This document shows, in pieces, positions 20,401 through 35,300 of a DNA stretch of 64,000 nucleotides. Each line of letters starts with the position of its first letter. The stretch's first letter is position 1. The notes beneath the pieces were generated by a model that was given only the letters and a program-made list of their open reading frames with translations, was not told where the DNA came from and searched no databases. Source of the stretch: Rhynchopus euleeides (taxonomy: Eukaryota > Euglenozoa > Diplonemea > Diplonemida > Diplonemidae); contig OY723239.1 of the NCBI GenBank assembly GCA_963210315.1, forward strand, positions 1 to 64,000, given 5' to 3'. A program made the position numbers and the translations under genes.

Positions 20401-23306
20401 TTTGCGGGTTTGCGGGTTTGCGGGTTTGCGGGTTTGCGGGTTTGCGGGTTTGCGGGTTTGCGGGTTTGCGGGTTTGCGGGTTTGCGGGTTTGCGGGTTTG
20501 CGGGTTTGCGGGTTTGCGGGTTTGCGGGTTTGCGGGTTTGCGGGTTTGCGGGTTTGCGGGTTTGCGGGTTTGCGGGTTTGCGGGTTTGCGGGTTTGCGGG
20601 TTTGCGGGTTTGCGGGTTTGCGGGTTTGCGGGTTTGCGGGTTTGCGGGTTTGCGGGTTTGCGGGTTTGCGGGTTTGCGGGTTTGCGGGTTTGCGGGTTTG
20701 CGGGTTTGCGGGTTTGCGGGTTTGCGGGTTTGCGGGTTTGCGGGTTTGCGGGTTTGCGGGTTTGCGGGTTTGCGGGTTTGCGGGTTTGCGGGTTTGCGGG
20801 TTTGCGGGTTTGCGGGTTTGCGGGTTTGCGGGTTTGCGGGTTTGCGGGTTTGCGGGTTTGCGGGTTTGCGGGTTTGCGGGTTTGCGGGTTTGCGGGTTTG
20901 CGGGTTTGCGGGTTTGCGGGTTTGCGGGTTTGCGGGTTTGCGGGTTTGCGGGTTTGCGGGTTTGCGGGTTTGCGGGTTTGCGGGTTTGCGGGTTTGCGGG
21001 TTTGCGGGTTTGCGGGTTTGCGGGTTTGCGGGTTTGCGGGTTTGCGGGTTTGCGGGTTTGCGGGTTTGCGGGTTTGCGGGTTTGCGGGTTTGCGGGTTTG
21101 CGGGTTTGCGGGTTTGCGGGTTTGCGGGTTTGCGGGTTTGCGGGTTTGCGGGTTTGCGGGTTTGCGGGTTTGCGGGTTTGCGGGTTTGCGGGTTTGCGGG
21201 TTTGCGGGTTTGCGGGTTTGCGGGTTTGCGGGTTTGCGGGTTTGCGGGTTTGCGGGTTTGCGGGTTTGCGGGTTTGCGGGTTTGCGGGTTTGCGGGTTTG
21301 CGGGTTTGCGGGTTTGCGGGTTTGCGGGTTTGCGGGTTTGCGGGTTTGCGGGTTTGCGGGTTTGCGGGTTTGCGGGTTTGCGGGTTTGCGGGTTTGCGGG
21401 TTTGCGGGTTTGCGGGTTTGCGGGTTTGCGGGTTTGCGGGTTTGCGGGTTTGCGGGTTTGCGGGTTTGCGGGTTTGCGGGTTTGCGGGTTTGCGGGTTTG
21501 CGGGTTTGCGGGTTTGCGGGTTTGCGGGTTTGCGGGTTTGCGGGTTTGCGGGTTTGCGGGTTTGCGGGTTTGCGGGTTTGCGGGTTTGCGGGTTTGCGGG
21601 TTTGCGGGTTTGCGGGTTTGCGGGTTTGCGGGTTTGCGGGTTTGCGGGTTTGCGGGTTTGCGGGTTTGCGGGTTTGCGGGTTTGCGGGTTTGCGGGTTTG
21701 CGGGTTTGCGGGTTTGCGGGTTTGCGGGTTTGCGGGTTTGCGGGTTTGCGGGTTTGCGGGTTTGCGGGTTTGCGGGTTTGCGGGTTTGCGGGTTTGCGGG
21801 TTTGCGGGTTTGCGGGTTTGCGGGTTTGCGGGTTTGCGGGTTTGCGGGTTTGCGGGTTTGCGGGTTTGCGGGTTTGCGGGTTTGCGGGTTTGCGGGTTTG
21901 CGGGTTTGCGGGTTTGCGGGTTTGCGGGTTTGCGGGTTTGCGGGTTTGCGGGTTTGCGGGTTTGCGGGTTTGCGGGTTTGCGGGTTTGCGGGTTTGCGGG
22001 TTTGCGGGTTTGCGGGTTTGCGGGTTTGCGGGTTTGCGGGTTTGCGGGTTTGCGGGTTTGCGGGTTTGCGGGTTTGCGGGTTTGCGGGTTTGCGGGTTTG
22101 CGGGTTTGCGGGTTTGCGGGTTTGCGGGTTTGCGGGTTTGCGGGTTTGCGGGTTTGCGGGTTTGCGGGTTTGCGGGTTTGCGGGTTTGCGGGTTTGCGGG
22201 TTTGCGGGTTTGCGGGTTTGCGGGTTTGCGGGTTTGCGGGTTTGCGGGTTTGCGGGTTTGCGGGTTTGCGGGTTTGCGGGTTTGCGGGTTTGCGGGTTTG
22301 CGGGTTTGCGGGTTTGCGGGTTTGCGGGTTTGCGGGTTTGCGGGTTTGCGGGTTTGCGGGTTTGCGGGTTTGCGGGTTTGCGGGTTTGCGGGTTTGCGGG
22401 TTTGCGGGTTTGCGGGTTTGCGGGTTTGCGGGTTTGCGGGTTTGCGGGTTTGCGGGTTTGCGGGTTTGCGGGTTTGCGGGTTTGCGGGTTTGCGGGTTTG
22501 CGGGTTTGCGGGTTTGCGGGTTTGCGGGTTTGCGGGTTTGCGGGTTTGCGGGTTTGCGGGTTTGCGGGTTTGCGGGTTTGCGGGTTTGCGGGTTTGCGGG
22601 TTTGCGGGTTTGCGGGTTTGCGGGTTTGCGGGTTTGCGGGTTTGCGGGTTTGCGGGTTTGCGGGTTTGCGGGTTTGCGGGTTTGCGGGTTTGCGGGTTTG
22701 CGGGTTTGCGGGTTTGCGGGTTTGCGGGTTTGCGGGTTTGCGGGTTTGCGGGTTTGCGGGTTTGCGGGTTTGCGGGTTTGCGGGTTTGCGGGTTTGCGGG
22801 TTTGCGGGTTTGCGGGTTTGCGGGTTTGCGGGTTTGCGGGTTTGCGGGTTTGCGGGTTTGCGGGTTTGCGGGTTTGCGGGTTTGCGGGTTTGCGGGTTTG
22901 CGGGTTTGCGGGTTTGCGGGTTTGCGGGTTTGCGGGTTTGCGGGTTTGCGGGTTTGCGGGTTTGCGGGTTTGCGGGTTTGCGGGTTTGCGGGTTTGCGGG
23001 TTTGCGGGTTTGCGGGTTTGCGGGTTTGCGGGTTTGCGGGTTTGCGGGTTTGCGGGTTTGCGGGTTTGCGGGTTTGCGGGTTTGCGGGTTTGCGGGTTTG
23101 CGGGTTTGCGGGTTTGCGGGTTTGCGGGTTTGCGGGTTTGCGGGTTTGCGGGTTTGCGGGTTTGCGGGTTTGCGGGTTTGCGGGTTTGCGGGTTTGCGGG
23201 TTTGCGGGTTTGCGGGTTTGCGGGTTTGCGGGTTTGCGGGTTTGCGGGTTTGCGGGTTTGCGGGTTTGCGGGTTTGCGGGTTTGCGGGTTTGCGGGTTTG
23301 CGGGTT
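17451..23306 (+). repeat. 8-bp satellite array 3, exactly 732 units
   Basis: 5856 bp of uninterrupted TGCGGGTT, a whole number of units between element B and element C, same orientation and phase as the others. Confidence 0.98.
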
Positions 23307-26300
23307 ATTATACTGTATTGCGGATTTGCGGGTAATTTCGGTGCGGGATTGCGGGCATATCCTCAGCGACGACTCATGAATCGTGCGAGTACACCGTGTA
23401 ACGTACGGAATCCGACTAGCCAGGACAATTGGCGTTTCAAATTCGGTTCGAAAATTCTTTTTGTTTTTTTGGGTCAAAACATGTGAAAAATGGGTTCCTA
23501 AGGGAAATCCCTGCTATTTTCCCGGTTTGGGCCACGCAGCCAACATGAACATTTTCGCAGACAACTGATGACCGTTTTCGATCCTGACATTGTGGGTATA
23601 CCGGGGAATTCGCGATAAAAAAAATCGACAAACAATTCGGAGCTCACAATATTTTGCCGCTGTAGGTGAAGTACCCACTTTTCCCCTTTGCCAAACAGGG
23701 AAAATGTCTTTTTATAAATTTCTCCTAAACGAATCTTCGAAGTGTTGATCGTAACCGGCCACAGTTGAAAATTTACTGGACCGCGGAATCCGAGAACATC
23801 GATCAGTTTTCACAGAAATTAGTAGAAGATATCTCAGAAATTTTTCACCCATTTACGGTTGAGGGTTATTATACTGTATTGCGGATTTGCGGGTAATTTC
23901 GGTGCGGGATTGCGGGCATATCCTCAGCGACGACTCATGAATCGTGCGAGTACACCGTGTAACGTACGGAATCCGACTAGCCAGGACAATTGGCGTTTCA
24001 AATTCGGTTCGAAAATTCTTTTTGTTTTTTTGGGTCAAAACATGTGAAAAATGGGTTCCTAAGGGAAATCCCTGCTATTTTCCCGGTTTGGGCCACGCAG
24101 CCAACATGAACATTTTCGCAGACAACTGATGACCGTTTTCGATCCTGACATTGTGGGTATACCGGGGAATTCGCGATAAAAAAAATCGACAAACAATTCG
24201 GAGCTCACAATATTTTGCCGCTGTAGGTGAAGTACCCACTTTTCCCCTTTGCCAAACAGGGAAAATGTCTTTTTATAAATTTCTCCTAAACGAATCTTCG
24301 AAGTGTTGATCGTAACCGGCCACAGTTGAAAATTTACTGGACCGCGGAATCCGAGAACATCGATCAGTTTTCACAGAAATTAGTAGAAGATATCTCAGAA
24401 ATTTTTCACCCATTTACGGTTGAGGGTTATTATACTGTATTGCGGATTTGCGGGTAATTTCGGTGCGGGATTGCGGGCATATCCTCAGCGACGACTCATG
24501 AATCGTGCGAGTACACCGTGTAACGTACGGAATCCGACTAGCCAGGACAATTGGCGTTTCAAATTCGGTTCGAAAATTCTTTTTGTTTTTTTGGGTCAAA
24601 ACATGTGAAAAATGGGTTCCTAAGGGAAATCCCTGCTATTTTCCCGGTTTGGGCCACGCAGCCAACATGAACATTTTCGCAGACAACTGATGACCGTTTT
24701 CGATCCTGACATTGTGGGTATACCGGGGAATTCGCGATAAAAAAAATCGACAAACAATTCGGAGCTCACAATATTTTGCCGCTGTAGGTGAAGTACCCAC
24801 TTTTCCCCTTTGCCAAACAGGGAAAATGTCTTTTTATAAATTTCTCCTAAACGAATCTTCGAAGTGTTGATCGTAACCGGCCACAGTTGAAAATTTACTG
24901 GACCGCGGAATCCGAGAACATCGATCAGTTTTCACAGAAATTAGTAGAAGATATCTCAGAAATTTTTCACCCATTTACGGTTGAGGGTTATTATACTGTA
25001 TTGCGGATTTGCGGGTAATTTCGGTGCGGGATTGCGGGCATATCCTCAGCGACGACTCATGAATCGTGCGAGTACACCGTGTAACGTACGGAATCCGACT
25101 AGCCAGGACAATTGGCGTTTCAAATTCGGTTCGAAAATTCTTTTTGTTTTTTTGGGTCAAAACATGTGAAAAATGGGTTCCTAAGGGAAATCCCTGCTAT
25201 TTTCCCGGTTTGGGCCACGCAGCCAACATGAACATTTTCGCAGACAACTGATGACCGTTTTCGATCCTGACATTGTGGGTATACCGGGGAATTCGCGATA
25301 AAAAAAATCGACAAACAATTCGGAGCTCACAATATTTTGCCGCTGTAGGTGAAGTACCCACTTTTCCCCTTTGCCAAACAGGGAAAATGTCTTTTTATAA
25401 ATTTCTCCTAAACGAATCTTCGAAGTGTTGATCGTAACCGGCCACAGTTGAAAATTTACTGGACCGCGGAATCCGAGAACATCGATCAGTTTTCACAGAA
25501 ATTAGTAGAAGATATCTCAGAAATTTTTCACCCATTTACGGTTGAGGGTTATTATACTGTATTGCGGATTTGCGGGTAATTTCGGTGCGGGATTGCGGGC
25601 ATATCCTCAGCGACGACTCATGAATCGTGCGAGTACACCGTGTAACGTACGGAATCCGACTAGCCAGGACAATTGGCGTTTCAAATTCGGTTCGAAAATT
25701 CTTTTTGTTTTTTTGGGTCAAAACATGTGAAAAATGGGTTCCTAAGGGAAATCCCTGCTATTTTCCCGGTTTGGGCCACGCAGCCAACATGAACATTTTC
25801 GCAGACAACTGATGACCGTTTTCGATCCTGACATTGTGGGTATACCGGGGAATTCGCGATAAAAAAAATCGACAAACAATTCGGAGCTCACAATATTTTG
25901 CCGCTGTAGGTGAAGTACCCACTTTTCCCCTTTGCCAAACAGGGAAAATGTCTTTTTATAAATTTCTCCTAAACGAATCTTCGAAGTGTTGATCGTAACC
26001 GGCCACAGTTGAAAATTTACTGGACCGCGGAATCCGAGAACATCGATCAGTTTTCACAGAAATTAGTAGAAGATATCTCAGAAATTTTTCACCCATTTAC
26101 GGTTGAGGGTTATTATACTGTATTGCGGATTTGCGGGTAATTTCGGTGCGGGATTGCGGGCATATCCTCAGCGACGACTCATGAATCGTGCGAGTACACC
26201 GTGTAACGTACGGAATCCGACTAGCCAGGACAATTGGCGTTTCAAATTCGGTTCGAAAATTCTTTTTGTTTTTTTGGGTCAAAACATGTGAAAAATGGGT

Positions 26301-29300
26301 TCCTAAGGGAAATCCCTGCTATTTTCCCGGTTTGGGCCACGCAGCCAACATGAACATTTTCGCAGACAACTGATGACCGTTTTCGATCCTGACATTGTGG
26401 GTATACCGGGGAATTCGCGATAAAAAAAATCGACAAACAATTCGGAGCTCACAATATTTTGCCGCTGTAGGTGAAGTACCCACTTTTCCCCTTTGCCAAA
26501 CAGGGAAAATGTCTTTTTATAAATTTCTCCTAAACGAATCTTCGAAGTGTTGATCGTAACCGGCCACAGTTGAAAATTTACTGGACCGCGGAATCCGAGA
26601 ACATCGATCAGTTTTCACAGAAATTAGTAGAAGATATCTCAGAAATTTTTCACCCATTTACGGTTGAGGGTTATTATACTGTATTGCGGATTTGCGGGTA
26701 ATTTCGGTGCGGGATTGCGGGCATATCCTCAGCGACGACTCATGAATCGTGCGAGTACACCGTGTAACGTACGGAATCCGACTAGCCAGGACAATTGGCG
26801 TTTCAAATTCGGTTCGAAAATTCTTTTTGTTTTTTTGGGTCAAAACATGTGAAAAATGGGTTCCTAAGGGAAATCCCTGCTATTTTCCCGGTTTGGGCCA
26901 CGCAGCCAACATGAACATTTTCGCAGACAACTGATGACCGTTTTCGATCCTGACATTGTGGGTATACCGGGGAATTCGCGATAAAAAAAATCGACAAACA
27001 ATTCGGAGCTCACAATATTTTGCCGCTGTAGGTGAAGTACCCACTTTTCCCCTTTGCCAAACAGGGAAAATGTCTTTTTATAAATTTCTCCTAAACGAAT
27101 CTTCGAAGTGTTGATCGTAACCGGCCACAGTTGAAAATTTACTGGACCGCGGAATCCGAGAACATCGATCAGTTTTCACAGAAATTAGTAGAAGATATCT
27201 CAGAAATTTTTCACCCATTTACGGTTGAGGGTTATTATACTGTATTGCGGATTTGCGGGTAATTTCGGTGCGGGATTGCGGGCATATCCTCAGCGACGAC
27301 TCATGAATCGTGCGAGTACACCGTGTAACGTACGGAATCCGACTAGCCAGGACAATTGGCGTTTCAAATTCGGTTCGAAAATTCTTTTTGTTTTTTTGGG
27401 TCAAAACATGTGAAAAATGGGTTCCTAAGGGAAATCCCTGCTATTTTCCCGGTTTGGGCCACGCAGCCAACATGAACATTTTCGCAGACAACTGATGACC
27501 GTTTTCGATCCTGACATTGTGGGTATACCGGGGAATTCGCGATAAAAAAAATCGACAAACAATTCGGAGCTCACAATATTTTGCCGCTGTAGGTGAAGTA
27601 CCCACTTTTCCCCTTTGCCAAACAGGGAAAATGTCTTTTTATAAATTTCTCCTAAACGAATCTTCGAAGTGTTGATCGTAACCGGCCACAGTTGAAAATT
27701 TACTGGACCGCGGAATCCGAGAACATCGATCAGTTTTCACAGAAATTAGTAGAAGATATCTCAGAAATTTTTCACCCATTTACGGTTGAGGGTTATTATA
27801 CTGTATTGCGGATTTGCGGGTAATTTCGGTGCGGGATTGCGGGCATATCCTCAGCGACGACTCATGAATCGTGCGAGTACACCGTGTAACGTACGGAATC
27901 CGACTAGCCAGGACAATTGGCGTTTCAAATTCGGTTCGAAAATTCTTTTTGTTTTTTTGGGTCAAAACATGTGAAAAATGGGTTCCTAAGGGAAATCCCT
28001 GCTATTTTCCCGGTTTGGGCCACGCAGCCAACATGAACATTTTCGCAGACAACTGATGACCGTTTTCGATCCTGACATTGTGGGTATACCGGGGAATTCG
28101 CGATAAAAAAAATCGACAAACAATTCGGAGCTCACAATATTTTGCCGCTGTAGGTGAAGTACCCACTTTTCCCCTTTGCCAAACAGGGAAAATGTCTTTT
28201 TATAAATTTCTCCTAAACGAATCTTCGAAGTGTTGATCGTAACCGGCCACAGTTGAAAATTTACTGGACCGCGGAATCCGAGAACATCGATCAGTTTTCA
28301 CAGAAATTAGTAGAAGATATCTCAGAAATTTTTCACCCATTTACGGTTGAGGGTTATTATACTGTATTGCGGATTTGCGGGTAATTTCGGTGCGGGATTG
28401 CGGGCATATCCTCAGCGACGACTCATGAATCGTGCGAGTACACCGTGTAACGTACGGAATCCGACTAGCCAGGACAATTGGCGTTTCAAATTCGGTTCGA
28501 AAATTCTTTTTGTTTTTTTGGGTCAAAACATGTGAAAAATGGGTTCCTAAGGGAAATCCCTGCTATTTTCCCGGTTTGGGCCACGCAGCCAACATGAACA
28601 TTTTCGCAGACAACTGATGACCGTTTTCGATCCTGACATTGTGGGTATACCGGGGAATTCGCGATAAAAAAAATCGACAAACAATTCGGAGCTCACAATA
28701 TTTTGCCGCTGTAGGTGAAGTACCCACTTTTCCCCTTTGCCAAACAGGGAAAATGTCTTTTTATAAATTTCTCCTAAACGAATCTTCGAAGTGTTGATCG
28801 TAACCGGCCACAGTTGAAAATTTACTGGACCGCGGAATCCGAGAACATCGATCAGTTTTCACAGAAATTAGTAGAAGATATCTCAGAAATTTTTCACCCA
28901 TTTACGGTTGAGGGTTATTATACTGTATTGCGGATTTGCGGGTAATTTCGGTGCGGGATTGCGGGCATATCCTCAGCGACGACTCATGAATCGTGCGAGT
29001 ACACCGTGTAACGTACGGAATCCGACTAGCCAGGACAATTGGCGTTTCAAATTCGGTTCGAAAATTCTTTTTGTTTTTTTGGGTCAAAACATGTGAAAAA
29101 TGGGTTCCTAAGGGAAATCCCTGCTATTTTCCCGGTTTGGGCCACGCAGCCAACATGAACATTTTCGCAGACAACTGATGACCGTTTTCGATCCTGACAT
29201 TGTGGGTATACCGGGGAATTCGCGATAAAAAAAATCGACAAACAATTCGGAGCTCACAATATTTTGCCGCTGTAGGTGAAGTACCCACTTTTCCCCTTTG

Positions 29301-32300
29301 CCAAACAGGGAAAATGTCTTTTTATAAATTTCTCCTAAACGAATCTTCGAAGTGTTGATCGTAACCGGCCACAGTTGAAAATTTACTGGACCGCGGAATC
29401 CGAGAACATCGATCAGTTTTCACAGAAATTAGTAGAAGATATCTCAGAAATTTTTCACCCATTTACGGTTGAGGGTTATTATACTGTATTGCGGATTTGC
29501 GGGTAATTTCGGTGCGGGATTGCGGGCATATCCTCAGCGACGACTCATGAATCGTGCGAGTACACCGTGTAACGTACGGAATCCGACTAGCCAGGACAAT
29601 TGGCGTTTCAAATTCGGTTCGAAAATTCTTTTTGTTTTTTTGGGTCAAAACATGTGAAAAATGGGTTCCTAAGGGAAATCCCTGCTATTTTCCCGGTTTG
29701 GGCCACGCAGCCAACATGAACATTTTCGCAGACAACTGATGACCGTTTTCGATCCTGACATTGTGGGTATACCGGGGAATTCGCGATAAAAAAAATCGAC
29801 AAACAATTCGGAGCTCACAATATTTTGCCGCTGTAGGTGAAGTACCCACTTTTCCCCTTTGCCAAACAGGGAAAATGTCTTTTTATAAATTTCTCCTAAA
29901 CGAATCTTCGAAGTGTTGATCGTAACCGGCCACAGTTGAAAATTTACTGGACCGCGGAATCCGAGAACATCGATCAGTTTTCACAGAAATTAGTAGAAGA
30001 TATCTCAGAAATTTTTCACCCATTTACGGTTGAGGGTTATTATACTGTATTGCGGATTTGCGGGTAATTTCGGTGCGGGATTGCGGGCATATCCTCAGCG
30101 ACGACTCATGAATCGTGCGAGTACACCGTGTAACGTACGGAATCCGACTAGCCAGGACAATTGGCGTTTCAAATTCGGTTCGAAAATTCTTTTTGTTTTT
30201 TTGGGTCAAAACATGTGAAAAATGGGTTCCTAAGGGAAATCCCTGCTATTTTCCCGGTTTGGGCCACGCAGCCAACATGAACATTTTCGCAGACAACTGA
30301 TGACCGTTTTCGATCCTGACATTGTGGGTATACCGGGGAATTCGCGATAAAAAAAATCGACAAACAATTCGGAGCTCACAATATTTTGCCGCTGTAGGTG
30401 AAGTACCCACTTTTCCCCTTTGCCAAACAGGGAAAATGTCTTTTTATAAATTTCTCCTAAACGAATCTTCGAAGTGTTGATCGTAACCGGCCACAGTTGA
30501 AAATTTACTGGACCGCGGAATCCGAGAACATCGATCAGTTTTCACAGAAATTAGTAGAAGATATCTCAGAAATTTTTCACCCATTTACGGTTGAGGGTTA
30601 TTATACTGTATTGCGGATTTGCGGGTAATTTCGGTGCGGGATTGCGGGCATATCCTCAGCGACGACTCATGAATCGTGCGAGTACACCGTGTAACGTACG
30701 GAATCCGACTAGCCAGGACAATTGGCGTTTCAAATTCGGTTCGAAAATTCTTTTTGTTTTTTTGGGTCAAAACATGTGAAAAATGGGTTCCTAAGGGAAA
30801 TCCCTGCTATTTTCCCGGTTTGGGCCACGCAGCCAACATGAACATTTTCGCAGACAACTGATGACCGTTTTCGATCCTGACATTGTGGGTATACCGGGGA
30901 ATTCGCGATAAAAAAAATCGACAAACAATTCGGAGCTCACAATATTTTGCCGCTGTAGGTGAAGTACCCACTTTTCCCCTTTGCCAAACAGGGAAAATGT
31001 CTTTTTATAAATTTCTCCTAAACGAATCTTCGAAGTGTTGATCGTAACCGGCCACAGTTGAAAATTTACTGGACCGCGGAATCCGAGAACATCGATCAGT
31101 TTTCACAGAAATTAGTAGAAGATATCTCAGAAATTTTTCACCCATTTACGGTTGAGGGTTATTATACTGTATTGCGGATTTGCGGGTAATTTCGGTGCGG
31201 GATTGCGGGCATATCCTCAGCGACGACTCATGAATCGTGCGAGTACACCGTGTAACGTACGGAATCCGACTAGCCAGGACAATTGGCGTTTCAAATTCGG
31301 TTCGAAAATTCTTTTTGTTTTTTTGGGTCAAAACATGTGAAAAATGGGTTCCTAAGGGAAATCCCTGCTATTTTCCCGGTTTGGGCCACGCAGCCAACAT
31401 GAACATTTTCGCAGACAACTGATGACCGTTTTCGATCCTGACATTGTGGGTATACCGGGGAATTCGCGATAAAAAAAATCGACAAACAATTCGGAGCTCA
31501 CAATATTTTGCCGCTGTAGGTGAAGTACCCACTTTTCCCCTTTGCCAAACAGGGAAAATGTCTTTTTATAAATTTCTCCTAAACGAATCTTCGAAGTGTT
31601 GATCGTAACCGGCCACAGTTGAAAATTTACTGGACCGCGGAATCCGAGAACATCGATCAGTTTTCACAGAAATTAGTAGAAGATATCTCAGAAATTTTTC
31701 ACCCATTTACGGTTGAGGGTTATTATACTGTATTGCGGATTTGCGGGTAATTTCGGTGCGGGATTGCGGGCATATCCTCAGCGACGACTCATGAATCGTG
31801 CGAGTACACCGTGTAACGTACGGAATCCGACTAGCCAGGACAATTGGCGTTTCAAATTCGGTTCGAAAATTCTTTTTGTTTTTTTGGGTCAAAACATGTG
31901 AAAAATGGGTTCCTAAGGGAAATCCCTGCTATTTTCCCGGTTTGGGCCACGCAGCCAACATGAACATTTTCGCAGACAACTGATGACCGTTTTCGATCCT
32001 GACATTGTGGGTATACCGGGGAATTCGCGATAAAAAAAATCGACAAACAATTCGGAGCTCACAATATTTTGCCGCTGTAGGTGAAGTACCCACTTTTCCC
32101 CTTTGCCAAACAGGGAAAATGTCTTTTTATAAATTTCTCCTAAACGAATCTTCGAAGTGTTGATCGTAACCGGCCACAGTTGAAAATTTACTGGACCGCG
32201 GAATCCGAGAACATCGATCAGTTTTCACAGAAATTAGTAGAAGATATCTCAGAAATTTTTCACCCATTTACGGTTGAGGGTTATTATACTGTATTGCGGA

Positions 32301-35300
32301 TTTGCGGGTAATTTCGGTGCGGGATTGCGGGCATATCCTCAGCGACGACTCATGAATCGTGCGAGTACACCGTGTAACGTACGGAATCCGACTAGCCAGG
32401 ACAATTGGCGTTTCAAATTCGGTTCGAAAATTCTTTTTGTTTTTTTGGGTCAAAACATGTGAAAAATGGGTTCCTAAGGGAAATCCCTGCTATTTTCCCG
32501 GTTTGGGCCACGCAGCCAACATGAACATTTTCGCAGACAACTGATGACCGTTTTCGATCCTGACATTGTGGGTATACCGGGGAATTCGCGATAAAAAAAA
32601 TCGACAAACAATTCGGAGCTCACAATATTTTGCCGCTGTAGGTGAAGTACCCACTTTTCCCCTTTGCCAAACAGGGAAAATGTCTTTTTATAAATTTCTC
32701 CTAAACGAATCTTCGAAGTGTTGATCGTAACCGGCCACAGTTGAAAATTTACTGGACCGCGGAATCCGAGAACATCGATCAGTTTTCACAGAAATTAGTA
32801 GAAGATATCTCAGAAATTTTTCACCCATTTACGGTTGAGGGTTATTATACTGTATTGCGGATTTGCGGGTAATTTCGGTGCGGGATTGCGGGCATATCCT
32901 CAGCGACGACTCATGAATCGTGCGAGTACACCGTGTAACGTACGGAATCCGACTAGCCAGGACAATTGGCGTTTCAAATTCGGTTCGAAAATTCTTTTTG
33001 TTTTTTTGGGTCAAAACATGTGAAAAATGGGTTCCTAAGGGAAATCCCTGCTATTTTCCCGGTTTGGGCCACGCAGCCAACATGAACATTTTCGCAGACA
33101 ACTGATGACCGTTTTCGATCCTGACATTGTGGGTATACCGGGGAATTCGCGATAAAAAAAATCGACAAACAATTCGGAGCTCACAATATTTTGCCGCTGT
33201 AGGTGAAGTACCCACTTTTCCCCTTTGCCAAACAGGGAAAATGTCTTTTTATAAATTTCTCCTAAACGAATCTTCGAAGTGTTGATCGTAACCGGCCACA
33301 GTTGAAAATTTACTGGACCGCGGAATCCGAGAACATCGATCAGTTTTCACAGAAATTAGTAGAAGATATCTCAGAAATTTTTCACCCATTTACGGTTGAG
33401 GGTTATTATACTGTATTGCGGATTTGCGGGTAATTTCGGTGCGGGATTGCGGGCATATCCTCAGCGACGACTCATGAATCGTGCGAGTACACCGTGTAAC
33501 GTACGGAATCCGACTAGCCAGGACAATTGGCGTTTCAAATTCGGTTCGAAAATTCTTTTTGTTTTTTTGGGTCAAAACATGTGAAAAATGGGTTCCTAAG
33601 GGAAATCCCTGCTATTTTCCCGGTTTGGGCCACGCAGCCAACATGAACATTTTCGCAGACAACTGATGACCGTTTTCGATCCTGACATTGTGGGTATACC
33701 GGGGAATTCGCGATAAAAAAAATCGACAAACAATTCGGAGCTCACAATATTTTGCCGCTGTAGGTGAAGTACCCACTTTTCCCCTTTGCCAAACAGGGAA
33801 AATGTCTTTTTATAAATTTCTCCTAAACGAATCTTCGAAGTGTTGATCGTAACCGGCCACAGTTGAAAATTTACTGGACCGCGGAATCCGAGAACATCGA
33901 TCAGTTTTCACAGAAATTAGTAGAAGATATCTCAGAAATTTTTCACCCATTTACGGTTGAGGGTTATTATACTGTATTGCGGATTTGCGGGTAATTTCGG
34001 TGCGGGATTGCGGGCATATCCTCAGCGACGACTCATGAATCGTGCGAGTACACCGTGTAACGTACGGAATCCGACTAGCCAGGACAATTGGCGTTTCAAA
34101 TTCGGTTCGAAAATTCTTTTTGTTTTTTTGGGTCAAAACATGTGAAAAATGGGTTCCTAAGGGAAATCCCTGCTATTTTCCCGGTTTGGGCCACGCAGCC
34201 AACATGAACATTTTCGCAGACAACTGATGACCGTTTTTGATCCTGACATTGTGGGTATACCGGGGAATTCGCGATAAAAAAAATCGACAAACAATTCGGA
34301 GCTCACAATATTTTGCCGCTGTAGGTGAAGTACCCACTTTTCCCCTTTGCCAAACAGGGAAAATGTCTTTTTATAAATTTCTCCTAAACGAATCTTCGAA
34401 GTGTTGATCGTAACCGGCCACAGTTGAAAATTTACTGGACCGCGGAATCCGAGAACATCGATCAGTTTTCACAGAAATTAGTAGAAGATATCTCAGAAAT
34501 TTTTCACCCATTTACGGTTGAGGGTTATTATACTGTATTGCGGATTTGCGGGTAATTTCGGTGCGGGATTGCGGGCATATCCTCAGCGACGACTCATGAA
34601 TCGTGCGAGTACACCGTGTAACGTACGGAATCCGACTAGCCAGGACAATTGGCGTTTCAAATTCGGTTCGAAAATTCTTTTTGTTTTTTTGGGTCAAAAC
34701 ATGTGAAAAATGGGTTCCTAAGGGAAATCCCTGCTATTTTCCCGGTTTGGGCCACGCAGCCAACATGAACATTTTCGCAGACAACTGATGACCGTTTTCG
34801 ATCCTGACATTGTGGGTATACCGGGGAATTCGCGATAAAAAAAATCGACAAACAATTCGGAGCTCACAATATTTTGCCGCTGTAGGTGAAGTACCCACTT
34901 TTCCCCTTTGCCAAACAGGGAAAATGTCTTTTTATAAATTTCTCCTAAACGAATCTTCGAAGTGTTGATCGTAACCGGCCACAGTTGAAAATTTACTGGA
35001 CCGCGGAATCCGAGAACATCGATCAGTTTTCACAGAAATTAGTAGAAGATATCTCAGAAATTTTTCACCCATTTACGGTTGAGGGTTATTATACTGTATT
35101 GCGGATTTGCGGGTAATTTCGGTGCGGGATTGCGGGCATATCCTCAGCGACGACTCATGAATCGTGCGAGTACACCGTGTAACGTACGGAATCCGACTAG
35201 CCAGGACAATTGGCGTTTCAAATTCGGTTCGAAAATTCTTTTTGTTTTTTTGGGTCAAAACATGTGAAAAATGGGTTCCTAAGGGAAATCCCTGCTATTT

